From the NCBI GenBank assembly GCA_963741055.1, contig CAVUGU010000009.1, forward strand, positions 186,001 through 250,000: DNA of 64,000 nucleotides, in the 5' to 3' direction. The position numbers were made by a program, and so were the translations under genes. Of this stretch, positions 18,660 to 27,940 are shown piece after piece; position 1 is the stretch's first letter; every line of letters starts with the position of its first letter. Origin of the DNA: Bog-756 sp963741055. GTDB taxonomy: Bacteria; Actinomycetota; Acidimicrobiia; Acidimicrobiales; RAAP-2. Under the pieces are notes generated by a model. The model made no database searches. It saw nothing but the letters and a program-made list of their open reading frames with translations, and was not told the DNA's origin.

Positions 18660-20093
18660 TCAGAGCTGGAGCGACTTGACCTCGACGAACTCCTCCAGCC
18701 CGATCGCGCCGAACTCGCGGCCGATGCCGGACTGCTTGTAACCGCCGAAGGGGGCCATCGGGTTGAAGCTGCCTCCGTTGACCTCGACCTGGCCGGTCCG
18801 GAGGCGCCGGGCGATCGACCGTGCGCGCTCGGGGTCACCGGACCACACGCCGCCGGCCAGGCCGTAGTCGGTGTCGTTGGCGATCTCGACCGCCTCGTCG
18901 ACCGTGTCGTACGGCATGATCGAGAGCACCGGTCCGAAGATCTCTTCGCGAGCGATGGTCATGTCCCTCGTCACGTTCGAGAAGACGGTCGGCCGTACGA
19001 AGTAACCCTGTTCGAGGCCCTCGGGCGCCTCGGCGCCGCCGGTGAGCAACGTCGCACCCTCTCCGATCCCCTTGTCGATGTAGGTGCGGACCCGATCGCG
19101 CTGGACGGCAGACACCAACGGGCCGAGCCGCGTGGACGCATCGAAGGGGTCCCCCGGGGCGAAGGACTCCGCCGCGGCGACTGCTCGCGCTTCGACGTCG
19201 GCCAGACGGTCCCGGGGCACCAGCATCCGGGTGAGCGCGCTGCAGGTCTGTCCGGAGTTGATGTAGCACTTGAACAGCCCGTCGGGGATCGCCTTGTCGA
19301 GGTCGGCGTCGTCGAGAATCACGTTGGCCGACTTCCCGCCGAGCTCGAGCGCGACCCGCTTGACCGAGGCCGCCGCGACCTCGAGGACCCGCTTACCGGC
19401 CCGCGTCGAGCCGGTGAAGGAGACCATGTCCACCAGAGGGTGCGCGGCGATGGCCTCGCCGACCACCGGGCCGAACCCGGTCACCAAGTTGAAGACGCCG
19501 GCCGGCAGGCCGAGCTCGTCGAAGATCTCGGCGAGGACGAAGGCGTTGAGCGGTGCCACCTCGCTCGGCTTGAGGACCACCGTGCACCCGGCGGTGAGCG
19601 CCGGGGCGACCTTGGCGGCGATCTGGTGCAGCGGATAGTTCCAGGGCGTGATCGCGCCCACGACTCCCGCAGGCTCGCGCACGACGAGCGAGTTGCCGAG
19701 GGTCTCCTCCCAGGGGAAGGCGGCGGCGACCTGTGCCATCGAGGTGAACGTCGCGACCGGGAGCCCGACCTGCACGATCTGCGAAAGGGTGCGAGGCATG
19801 CCGACCTCGTGGGTGATCAGGTCGGCGAGCTCGTCCGTTCGCTCGGCGAGCGCCCCGGCGACCTTGGTGAGCAACGCGGTCCGCTCGTCCACCGGAGTCG
19901 CCGACCAACTGGCCAACGCGGCCCGTGCCGCGACAACCGCCGCGTCCGCATCGGCCGGGGTGCCCTCGGGGACCGTGCCGATGACCTCCTCGGTCGTCGA
20001 GTCGATCACCTCGATCGATCCTGCGCTCGAGCTCGGGACCCATTTCCCGCCGATGTAGAGCGAGTCACGGGTGGTGGTGGTCGATGCCGTCAT
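18660..20093 (-). CDS. NAD(P)-dependent aldehyde dehydrogenase
   Basis: Oxidises an aldehyde to the acid. The 477-residue protein from ATG 20093 has the N-terminal LYIGGKWVPSSS, NAD site SFTGSTRAGKRV, the general base region ELGGKSANVI and the nucleophile in NSGQTCSALTRM, then EEIFGPVLSIMPY and the closing GGYKQSGIGREFG. All family residues are present. An upstream extension to 20186 crosses the shared promoter and is not used. It is divergent from a TetR regulator, its likely repressor. The substrate cannot be read from sequence. Confidence 0.93.
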   Translation of the reverse strand: MTASTTTTRDSLYIGGKWVPSSSAGSIEVIDSTTEEVIGTVPEGTPADADAAVVAARAALASWSATPVDERTALLTKVAGALAERTDELADLITHEVGMPRTLSQIVQVGLPVATFTSMAQVAAAFPWEETLGNSLVVREPAGVVGAITPWNYPLHQIAAKVAPALTAGCTVVLKPSEVAPLNAFVLAEIFDELGLPAGVFNLVTGFGPVVGEAIAAHPLVDMVSFTGSTRAGKRVLEVAAASVKRVALELGGKSANVILDDADLDKAIPDGLFKCYINSGQTCSALTRMLVPRDRLADVEARAVAAAESFAPGDPFDASTRLGPLVSAVQRDRVRTYIDKGIGEGATLLTGGAEAPEGLEQGYFVRPTVFSNVTRDMTIAREEIFGPVLSIMPYDTVDEAVEIANDTDYGLAGGVWSGDPERARSIARRLRTGQVEVNGGSFNPMAPFGGYKQSGIGREFGAIGLEEFVEVKSLQL

Positions 20094-20158
20094 CGTCCTT
20101 CTCCCTTCGCGGCGGATGGGCACACGTCCGCGCGATGGCCACTGTAGACATCCCGCAT

Positions 20159-20187
20159 TTGAATAACGATCCCAATATATGTACACT
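20159..20187 (+). promoter_or_regulatory. Promoter of the TetR gene
   Basis: TTGAAT (20159-20164) and TACACT (20182-20187) are separated by 17 bp, a near-ideal vegetative promoter reading into the TetR gene at 20208. The AT-rich spacer (AATATATG) between divergent TetR and aldehyde dehydrogenase genes is also the natural place for the TetR operator, but no clear palindrome is seen. Confidence 0.55.
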
Positions 20188-20207
20188 CACCGGCACCAAC
20201 GCTTCTG

Positions 20208-20870
20208 GTGGAGACCGTGAGAAAGACCCAGGAAGAACGGAAGGCGGAGACCCGAGCCCGGCTGCTCGCCGCGGCGGCCGACCTCTTCGCCGAACAGGGG
20301 ATCGACGCGGTGTCGGTCGACGCCGTCGCCCACTCCGCCGGTCGCACCTCCGGAGCGGTCTACGCGCATTTCGGAAGCAAGCAGGGCCTCTTGCTCGCCC
20401 TCCTCGAATCGTGGAAGAACTCGGTGCTCACCGTGCTCCTGGCCGAGGTCGCGGTGTCCGCGTCGCCTGACGACGAGCTCATCGCGGTGTGGGAGAACGT
20501 GGCCCGAGGCGCCGAAGAAGGGTCCGCGCGCTGGTCGCTGCTCGAACACGAGCTCTGGCTGCGCGCCGCACGCGATCCGGAAGTCGCCGCAGTGCTCCGG
20601 GCGCGCGACGTCGAGGGGCGCCGCTTCAGCGCGGGTCAGCTGGCCGGGTGGACCGCTCGGATCGGGGCCCGTCCCGCGGCTGATCCCGAAGAGCTGGCCG
20701 TACTGGTCAAAGCCCTTCTCAACGGCCTCGCGATCCAACAACACATCGACCCCGACTCGGTCGACGACCAGCTCGCGCTCAGTGGTCTCCGCGCGCTCCT
20801 CGGCATGGAGGAACCGGTGTCCGCTGTGCTCGCCGCCAAATCCGACAAGAAGAGAGGACCCGAACCATGA
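20208..20870 (+). CDS. TetR-family transcriptional regulator
   Basis: 220-residue regulator. The N-terminal helix-turn-helix is RLLAAAADLFAEQGIDAVSV followed by VAHSAGRTSGAVYAHFGSKQ, the TetR signature. The rest is helical ligand-binding domain ending with a Lys-rich tail. The start is a GTG at 20208; a second GTG at 20217 is also possible. Its TGA overlaps the ATG of the downstream flavin oxidoreductase (ATGA), so the two are co-translated. Divergent aldehyde dehydrogenase is a likely second target. Confidence 0.92.
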   Translation: METVRKTQEERKAETRARLLAAAADLFAEQGIDAVSVDAVAHSAGRTSGAVYAHFGSKQGLLLALLESWKNSVLTVLLAEVAVSASPDDELIAVWENVARGAEEGSARWSLLEHELWLRAARDPEVAAVLRARDVEGRRFSAGQLAGWTARIGARPAADPEELAVLVKALLNGLAIQQHIDPDSVDDQLALSGLRALLGMEEPVSAVLAAKSDKKRGPEP

Positions 20871-21989
20871 ACACCGAGATCCGTCGCAAGCTCGGCATCG
20901 AATTCCCCATCTTCGCCTTCACCCACTGCCGAGACGTGGTCGCGGCGGTCACCAACGCCGGCGGGATCGGCGTGCTCGGCGCCATCGGCTTCAACCCCGA
21001 ACAGCTCGAAGTCGAGCTGTCGTGGATCGACGAGCACGTCGGGGAGAAGCCCTACGGCGTGGACATCGTCATCCCGGCCAAGTACGAGGGGATGGAGGAG
21101 ATGGACCCCGACAAGCTGGAGGCGCAGATCCGCGGACTCGTGCCTCCCGGGCACCGCGACTTCGCCCTGAAGATCCTCGCCGACCACGGCGTCCCGGAGA
21201 TCCCCGAGGCCGAACGCCGCGGGAACGGGATGATCGGCTGGACCGCGGCCCACGCGGCCGGGCTCATCGACGTCGCCCTCCGCCATCCGAACGTCCGCCT
21301 GATCGCCAACGCACTCGGCACTCCCCCGCCCGACGTCGTCGAGAGGGTGCAAGGAGCCGGGTTGATGATCGGTGCCCTCGCCGGCTCGGTCAAGCACGCG
21401 TTGAGCCACAAGGAAGCCGGCCTCGACTTCATCGTCTGTCAGGGTTCGGAAGGCGGCGGCCACACCGGCGACGTCGGCAGCATCGTGCTCTGGCCGGAAG
21501 TGATCGATGCGGTCGCACCGATCCCCGTGCTGGCAGCGGGCGGAGTCGGCAGCGGCCGGCAGATGGCGGCCGCGCTCGCGCTCGGGGCCCAGGGCGTCTG
21601 GTCGGGCACGCTCTGGCTCACCGTCGAAGAGGCCGACATCCCCCCGGGGCAGATGGCCACCTACCTCGCGGCCTCGAGTCGGGACACGGTGCGCTCTCGC
21701 TCGTTCACCGGTAAGCCGTGCCGGATGCTCCGCAACGACTGGACCGATGCCTGGGAAGCGGAGGACACGCCCGAACCCCTGCCGATGCCGCTGCAGATGA
21801 TGGTCGCCATCGAGGCGGTCTCCCGTGGGCATCGCTATCCCGAGCAGGCGAAGGACGTGAACTTCAACCCGTGCGGCCAGGTCATCGGTCGGGCGACGCA
21901 CCGTCCGCAAGGCGAAGGACGTGGTCCTTTCGATGGTCGAGGAGTACCTCGAGGCGAGCGACCGTCTGCAGTCGACGGTATCGGTCTGA
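20867..21989 (+). pseudogene. Nitronate monooxygenase-like FMN oxidoreductase, one frameshift as read
   Basis: FMN-dependent TIM-barrel enzyme of the NMO/2-nitropropane dioxygenase family. It opens MNTEIRRKLGIEFPIFAFTH and has GSEGGGHTGDVGS (FMN phosphate loop and the usual catalytic His) and PVLAAGGVGSGRQMAAALAL. After NPCGQVIGRAT at about 21898 the natural continuation TVRKAKDVVLSMVEEYLEAS lies one frame away and stops at 21989, giving about 374 residues. Without correction the frame runs on and spuriously joins the separate CBS gene at 22190. It overlaps TetR, so the substrate is probably a compound handled with the neighbouring aldehyde dehydrogenase. Confidence 0.85.
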
Positions 21990-22189
21990 ACGGTCGTTCG
22001 AGCCGCCGGCGACGAGATCGCCCGAATTCTCCAATCGCCTGCCGGTATCCGCACCGAAAAGACCGGCGCGCTTGTGAACGCGTTCCCGCACCATTTTCTT
22101 TGGTCTCGCATCGTGCGATGATGTCCACGCGGCCGAGGCGAGTGGCCGCCCCGGAGCCGGCAGCGGCTCGTGGTCGGGAAGGGGAAAGC

Positions 22190-22621
22190 ATGTACGTCGC
22201 GGACCTGCTCGCAGCAAAGGGCACCATGGTCGCCACGGTCGGAGGCGACGCGACGGTGGGCGTGGTGGTCGCGGAGCTCGTCCGCCATCGCATCGGCGCG
22301 CTGATCGTCTCCTCGGACGGCAACCGGATCGATGGCATCGTCTCGGAGCGGGACATCGTCCGCCATCTGAGCGAGTTGCGCAACGACTTCCTCGACGAGC
22401 CGGTGACGAGGATCATGTCCACCGACGTCGTCGTGTGCACACCTACCGATGGCGTCGAGTCGATCATGAACCTGATGACCGAGCGCCGGATCCGACACGT
22501 CCCGGTGGTCGAGGACGATCGCCTCTGCGGGATCGTGAGCATCGGCGACGTGGTCAAGAGTCGCATCGGCGAGCTCGAGAAGGACCGCTTCGAGCTCATG
22601 GAGTACATCACCGCCAGATGA
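22190..22621 (+). CDS. CBS-domain pair protein
   Basis: 143-residue protein made of two CBS repeats, a module that binds adenine nucleotides and senses energy status. Repeat one covers about residues 5-65 (IGALIVSSDGNRIDGIVSERD), repeat two residues 70-130 (RIRHVPVVEDDRLCGIVSIGD). The ATG at 22190 follows a GGGGAAAGC purine stretch. A continuous frame from the preceding flavin oxidoreductase is an artefact of that gene's frameshift. No catalytic domain is attached, so it is a stand-alone regulator of unknown partner. It converges with the cell-wall amidase gene. Confidence 0.9.
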   Translation: MYVADLLAAKGTMVATVGGDATVGVVVAELVRHRIGALIVSSDGNRIDGIVSERDIVRHLSELRNDFLDEPVTRIMSTDVVVCTPTDGVESIMNLMTERRIRHVPVVEDDRLCGIVSIGDVVKSRIGELEKDRFELMEYITAR

Positions 22622-22651
22622 CCCGGCCGGTGTGTCCGGCCGGATGCTGCG

Positions 22652-23641
22652 CTAACCGGTCGACGTGGTGCTGGTCGAGCTCGGAGCGAGGAATTGTTCG
22701 ACTGCGAGGGCGGTGCCCCGCGCGATGGTCATCTGGCCGCCCGCGGTGTTGGCGATCGAACCCTCGAAGGGGTCGGTGAGGTAGAGCGGCTCCACGATCA
22801 CCCCCGGCATGTTGCTCGGAGTGGTGAAGAAGCCGGTCATCGCGGGTCCGAGCTCCATCAGGTGCCCGTAGGAAGCGGCTTGCTCAGCGAGGCCGCCGCT
22901 GCTCGGGGTTCCGTCGAGCGAGCCGAGAGTCGAATCGGTCTGGACCCCGTCGTCGGGGATCCCCCAGCCCTGTGCGTTCATCCCCGCGAGCACGTCGCGC
23001 TGGACGAGGTCGGCGAGCTTCAGGTTCGACGACGAGAAGGGACGCGCCGCGTCGTAAGCAGTAATGCTTCCGGCGTCCGAGGAGGAACTGCTCGCGTCGT
23101 AGTAGATCCCGACCAGCGCGTCGGCGTGCGCGTCGTTCGCGCACTGCGCTCGCGCGGCGACGTCGTCGTGGGCACCCTGAAGGGTCAGCAACCCGTTGTC
23201 CACGTCGCCCGACCCGAGCCGCAGAACCGTCGTTTCGCCGGTGCGGGAGACCACCACGCGGTAGCCGTTCTCGCGCAGGATGGACATCATGTCGAGCTCG
23301 ACGGGGAGGGTCTCGTCACCCTCGTAGATGGTGCTGCCGTCCGCGGTCGTGCCCACCCCTCCCGGATCGATCCCACCGTGACCGGCGTCGAGGAACACCG
23401 TCTTGCCGCGGTCGCCCGAAGTCGGCGGGTACGCGACGCAGGCGCCGTTGGCGAAGAACGACGGATCGAGCGATTGTGGCTGGTCCGATCCTCCGGTCAG
23501 CGCCGACGTCACCGCACCGTGCCAGGTGTAGAGCGCGGCGCCGGCGACCGCGAGCACCAAGACGATGACGAGAACCAGGCCGCCGCGCAGACGGCCGCTC
23601 GCACGAGGTGCCCGAGCCGATGAGCTTCTGTTCGGGGGCAT
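22652..23641 (-). CDS. N-acetylmuramoyl-L-alanine amidase-like protein (Amidase_3), membrane-anchored
   Basis: 329-residue protein with a basic N-terminus, a transmembrane anchor (residues 21-40) and an extracytoplasmic Amidase_3 domain that would cut peptide stems from peptidoglycan. Seen: FLDAGHGGIDPGG (zinc His88), YEGDETL (zinc Glu107) and VIVEPLYLTDPFE (catalytic Glu region). The usual SIHAN box, which gives the third zinc ligand, reads GIYYDA, so that His is Tyr180. Either the protein is inactive or the site is built differently. The ATG at 23641 has a GAGGTG site. It is divergent from lpdA. Confidence 0.82.
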   Translation of the reverse strand: MPPNRSSSARAPRASGRLRGGLVLVIVLVLAVAGAALYTWHGAVTSALTGGSDQPQSLDPSFFANGACVAYPPTSGDRGKTVFLDAGHGGIDPGGVGTTADGSTIYEGDETLPVELDMMSILRENGYRVVVSRTGETTVLRLGSGDVDNGLLTLQGAHDDVAARAQCANDAHADALVGIYYDASSSSSDAGSITAYDAARPFSSSNLKLADLVQRDVLAGMNAQGWGIPDDGVQTDSTLGSLDGTPSSGGLAEQAASYGHLMELGPAMTGFFTTPSNMPGVIVEPLYLTDPFEGSIANTAGGQMTIARGTALAVEQFLAPSSTSTTSTG

Positions 23642-23812
23642 CGCCACCTCTTCGGTCCGGTTCTCCGGCGCGCACCCTGAGATCAGGTCCGAGGGGATCG
23701 CCTCAGCAGGTCCGGACGCGGAACATTCGATGGTAATGACCGGAGATTGCCAGGTGGTGTCACCCGAGGGGATCGGAATCGTCGCCGCGACGCCGCCCGT
23801 AACCTTGTGTCC

Positions 23813-25168
23813 ATGCGGTTCGTGATCGTCGGTGGAGGTCCGGCAGGAAATCAGGCGGCGACCCACGCGGCGCGTCTTGGCGTAGAGGTGACCCTCGTCG
23901 AACGCGACGTCATCGGCGGCGCGGCCAACCTCGGTGACTGCATCCCTTCGAAGGCAATGATCGCCGCGGGCGGCGCTCTCTTTCATCACCGCCGGATCGC
24001 CGGGATGGGGGTGACCGGGGCCGAGGGGGCCATCGACCTCGAGTTGCTGCGGAACCGGATCCGGGCGATCACCGACCAGCTCGAGGCCGCGAACGAAGAG
24101 ATCCTCCGCAGTCAGCAGGTCGAGTTGGTCCGGGGGACCGCCCGTCTGGCCGACCCGCACACGGTGGTCGCCGAGACGGTCGAGGGCGAACGCGTCTTCG
24201 AGGCAGACGCCATCCTGATCAGCACCGGTAGCCGTCCACGGATCCCCGACTGGGCCGGCGTCGACGGCGACCGCATCCTCACCACCCGTGACGCCTACCC
24301 GCCACGCGAGCTCCCCGATCATCTGGTCGTGGTGGGGTCGGGGGTGACCGGCGTGGAGTTCGTCCACATGTTCTCGTCGTTCGGGAGCGAGGTGACCCTC
24401 ATCGTGAGCCGCCAGCAAGTGCTGCCTCGCAAGGACCCCGAAGTGGCCGCGGTGCTCGAGGCCGACTTCCAACGACGAGGCGTGCATCTGCTCAAAGGGG
24501 CTCGGGCGATCGCAGTGAAGGCGACCGCGGCCGGCGCCACCGTGAGCTGTGACGACGGACGGATCGTCGAAGGCTCCCATGCCCTGCTCGCCATCGGATC
24601 GGTCCCCAACACCGAGGGACTCGGACTCGACACCGCCGGGATCGCGACCGACCCGAGCGGGTACATCGAGATCAACCGGCACTGCCAGACCAGCGTGCCC
24701 CACATCTTCGCCGCCGGCGACGTGTCGGGGAAGCTCCCCCTCTCCTCGGTCGCCTTCATGCAGGGAAGAAAGGTCGCCGAGTACGTCGTCGGGGGGCACT
24801 CCGTCGCCCACCACCATCCGAACTACGAGAGCGCGCCATCGGCCATCTTCACCGATCCCGAGATCGCCGACGTGGGGATGGCCGAGGCGGACGCCTTCGC
24901 CGAGGGCCGCAAGATCAGGGTGACCAAGGTCCCCTTCTCGGCGAGTGCCCGAGCGCTCATCGACAACGACCCACGCGGTTTCGTGAAGATCATCTCCGAC
25001 CCGGCGACCGGGATCGTCCTCGGAGGGTCGATCGTCGGGCGTGACGCCTCGGAGCTCATCTCGGTGCTCGCGGTCGCGGTGACCGCCCGGCTCCGGGTCT
25101 CGGACATCGTCGAGTCGATGCTCGTCCACCCCACGCTGGCGGAGGCCCTGGCGGAGGCCGCGGAGTGA
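23813..25168 (+). CDS. lpdA: LpdA-type NAD(P)H-quinone reductase (flavoprotein disulfide reductase family)
   Basis: 451-residue FAD flavoprotein. It has FVIVGGGPAGNQAATHAARL (FAD site), VVVGSGVTGVEF (NAD(P)H site) and HIFAAGDVSGKLPLSSVA (second FAD motif). At the usual redox disulfide the sequence is GGAANLGDCIPSK, with one Cys only, as in mycobacterial LpdA (Rv3303c), which reduces quinones rather than lipoamide. The end is close to that protein too. I start at ATG 23813, because FVIVGGG follows at once. A true dihydrolipoamide dehydrogenase is excluded by the missing Cys. Confidence 0.88.
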   Translation: MRFVIVGGGPAGNQAATHAARLGVEVTLVERDVIGGAANLGDCIPSKAMIAAGGALFHHRRIAGMGVTGAEGAIDLELLRNRIRAITDQLEAANEEILRSQQVELVRGTARLADPHTVVAETVEGERVFEADAILISTGSRPRIPDWAGVDGDRILTTRDAYPPRELPDHLVVVGSGVTGVEFVHMFSSFGSEVTLIVSRQQVLPRKDPEVAAVLEADFQRRGVHLLKGARAIAVKATAAGATVSCDDGRIVEGSHALLAIGSVPNTEGLGLDTAGIATDPSGYIEINRHCQTSVPHIFAAGDVSGKLPLSSVAFMQGRKVAEYVVGGHSVAHHHPNYESAPSAIFTDPEIADVGMAEADAFAEGRKIRVTKVPFSASARALIDNDPRGFVKIISDPATGIVLGGSIVGRDASELISVLAVAVTARLRVSDIVESMLVHPTLAEALAEAAE

Positions 25169-25280
25169 CCCGGCGGGCTTTAGGAGATTCATAAGGTGGG
25201 TTCACGGTGCCTTTATGTCCACGATGTCAATTAGAGGGTGACGACGTGCGACCGCCACGAGATCTGGAGGTAAGACGGAG

Positions 25281-27075
25281 ATGAGCGAGAGCTGGCCACC
25301 CACGGACGAGGCGCCGGAGGCCGAAGGACCACCTGTCGACGCCTCGCAGTCCGCCACCACCGAGACGGCTCCGGCGGAGCCCGCCTCCGCACCCGAGACC
25401 GCGCCAGGCGTACCGGCCTTCCCGCAGGCGACTCCTGCCGAGGGCACGCCGCCGGCCTCACCCGCCGCGACCGCGGCCCCTGGCGAGGAGGCCTTCTCCG
25501 GGCCGCCGACGCTCAGCGACCAACACCCGACTCAGCAGTACGCGACCCCGCCGGGGTCGCCGGTGCCCGCCTCCGCCCTACCCCCCGCAGGCGTATCCGT
25601 CCGCGGGGCAGTACCCCCCCGTCGGCCACTACCCCCAAGGTGTCTACCCGGCCTCGGGCCACTACCCGGGCGGGCCCGTTCCCCCGGGCGGCGGATGGAC
25701 CACTCTGCCTGCCGCTCCTTGGGGCGCGGCGCCTCCGGGCTCCCCTCCACCGGCGGGTGGCTGGGGCGGCGTCCCTGGCGCTCCTGTCGGCGGCTGGCCT
25801 CATCCCGGATACGGACCCTCCACCACCCCGGCGCGCCCGTCGACCCGGAAGACCGTCGCCGCCATCACGGCTGCGCTGCTGCTCGTCGTGGCCATCCTGG
25901 CCGGTGCCGGCGTGGGACACCTGGTCTGGTCGAACCAGAGCGCCTCGAATCCGGGAGCGTTCACCCCGAACGGCTCCGGGTCGACCGGTAACGGTGGCTC
26001 CTCCCCGTTCGGCGGGGGCTCGACCGGAACGGGTGGAGGCGGCTCGACCGGCAACTCCTCCACCGGGGCAGGTGCCCCTTCCGACATCTCGTCGATCGCA
26101 TCGAAGGTCGACCCGGGGATCGTGGACGTCAACACCAACCTGAGCTACCAGAACGAGCAGGCCGCGGGCACCGGGCAAGTGCTCACCTCCGACGGTGAGA
26201 TCCTGACCAACAACCACGTGATCGACGGCGCGACCAGCATCAGCGTCACCGACGTGGGCAACGGCAAGACCTACACGGCGTCGGTGGTCGGCTACGACCG
26301 GACCGCGGACGTCGCGGTGCTCAAGCTGCAAGGTGCGAGCGGCCTGCAAACCGTGACCGCCAGCGACCAGTCCCCGGCCGTCGGCCAGGCCATCGTCGGC
26401 ATCGGCAACGCGGGAGGTGCGGGCGGGACCCCGAGCACCGCCGGCGGCTCGATCATCGCGCTCGGCCAGTCGATCACCGCGAGTGACACCGGTGGCGCGA
26501 ACGCCGAGAACCTGAGCGGGCTCATCGAGATCAACGCACCCATCCAACCCGGCGACTCGGGTGGACCGTTGGTGAACACCTCGAGCCAAGTCATCGGAAT
26601 GGACACCGCGGCTGCGGAGACCTCCGGCTTCGACACGACCGGCAACCAGGCCTACGCGATTCCGATCGCCACGGCGCTCTCGATCGCCCACCAGATCGAG
26701 TCCGGCAAGAGCTCGTCGACCATCCATATCGGTCCGACGGCGTTCCTCGGCGTCGAGATCCAGCCTTCCTCGTCCAACAGCTCCAACAGCGGCGGCCTCG
26801 GAGGATTCGGCGTCGGCAACGGCAACGGCGGGTCCTCGACGACCTCCGGCGCCGTGGTCGAGGGCACCGTCTCCGGTGGAGCTGCGGCGCAAGCGGGCCT
26901 CGCCCAGGGTGACGTCATCACCGGGTTCAACGGTCACACCATCAACACGCCGGACGACCTCAGCAACCTGATGGCCTCCGAACACCCTGGCCAAAGCGTG
27001 CAGCTCCAATGGACGGACCAGTCCGGGCAGACCCATACCGCGAGCATCACGCTCGGAAGCGGGCCGCCCACCTGA
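25281..27075 (+). pseudogene. HtrA/DegP-type S1C serine protease with PDZ domain, one frameshift as read
   Basis: Membrane-anchored quality-control protease of about 597 residues once corrected. A cytoplasmic Pro/Ala/Tyr-rich N-terminus (MSESWPPTDEAPEAEG onward, then YPPQAYPSAGQYPP in the next frame) leads to a transmembrane helix (AAITAALLLVVAILAGAG), a Gly/Ser linker, and the protease with His in LTNNHVIDG, Asp in RTADVAVLK and Ser in PGDSGGPLV, then a PDZ domain (GLAQGDVITGFNGHTIN). The break is at about 25582, where CCGCCCTACC has one C too many. GGAGG lies upstream of the ATG. The domain from 25888 on is open as read. Confidence 0.87.
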
Positions 27076-27160
27076 TCACGACCTGGGTGGCTTCCGTTCC
27101 CGAGAGAGCGGGAGCCACCCGGTCCGAAGGCGGGCGCGGATGGCCATACCATGTGCGGCC

Positions 27161-27928
27161 ATGATCCGCTCCCGGCAAGGTCTCAAGAAGGTGCCGGAGA
27201 TCACCGCGATCTTCTGGCTGACCAAGCTGCTCACCACCGCCATGGGCGAGTCCACCTCGGACTTCCTCGTGAAGCACATCGACCCGGTGGTCGCGGTCGG
27301 GCTCGGGGGGATCGCGCTGGTGGCCACCCTCTCGCTGCAGTTGGTGGCGCGGCGGTACATCCCATGGATCTATTGGCTGGCCGTCCTCATGGTCGCCATC
27401 GCAGGCACGATGGCCGCGGACGTACTGCACATCCGCTTCGGCGTGCCGTACGCGGTGTCGACGCCGCTCTTCGCGGTGATCCTCGCGGCGGTGTTCCTCC
27501 TCTGGTATCGCACCGAAGGCACGCTCTCGATCCACAGCATCGACACCACGCGCCGTGAGTTCTTCTACTGGGGCGCGGTGATCGCGACCTTCGCGATGGG
27601 TACCGCTCTCGGCGACCTGACCGCGACCACGTTCCACCTCGGCTACCTGACCTCCGCGGTCCTCTTCGCCGCTTTGATGCTGGTCCCGGCGGTCGGTTAC
27701 TGGCGATTCGACTGGAACGAGGTGTTCTCCTTCTGGTTCGCCTACGTCCTCACCCGACCGCTCGGCGCCTCGGTCGCCGACTGGCTCGGGAAGCCCCAAA
27801 GCGTAGGTGGGATGGGCCTCGGTGACGGCCTGGTCACCCTGGTCTTTGCCGTCGCGATCGCCGCCTGCGTCCGGGTGATGACCGTCGAATGGCGCCGGCG
27901 GCCCGACTACGGCCTCGTCCCGGACTGA
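27161..27928 (+). CDS. Multipass membrane protein, COG4705-like
   Basis: About 255 residues with seven to eight hydrophobic helices (for example WIYWLAVLMVAIAGTMAADV, FFYWGAVIATFAMGTALGDL and LVTLVFAVAIAACVRVM). The opening KVPEITAIFWLTKLLTTAMG and the repeated GES/GDL motif after helices are typical of the uncharacterised COG4705 membrane family. A TACCAT at 27147-27152 lies 8 nt before ATG 27161, which suggests a leaderless start there; ATG 27140 is the alternative. It is followed 12 bp later by a GHMP kinase. No function is known to me. Confidence 0.72.
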   Translation: MIRSRQGLKKVPEITAIFWLTKLLTTAMGESTSDFLVKHIDPVVAVGLGGIALVATLSLQLVARRYIPWIYWLAVLMVAIAGTMAADVLHIRFGVPYAVSTPLFAVILAAVFLLWYRTEGTLSIHSIDTTRREFFYWGAVIATFAMGTALGDLTATTFHLGYLTSAVLFAALMLVPAVGYWRFDWNEVFSFWFAYVLTRPLGASVADWLGKPQSVGGMGLGDGLVTLVFAVAIAACVRVMTVEWRRRPDYGLVPD

Positions 27929-27940
27929 CCCTTCCCGGAC

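Noticed and set aside
20867..22621. A single 584-residue flavin oxidoreductase-CBS fusion
   Set aside because: The join is made by a frameshift; the oxidoreductase end is in another frame and the CBS gene has its own start at 22190.
23813..25168. Dihydrolipoamide dehydrogenase (E3)
   Set aside because: First Cys of the CX4C disulfide is missing; the sequence matches LpdA quinone reductase better.
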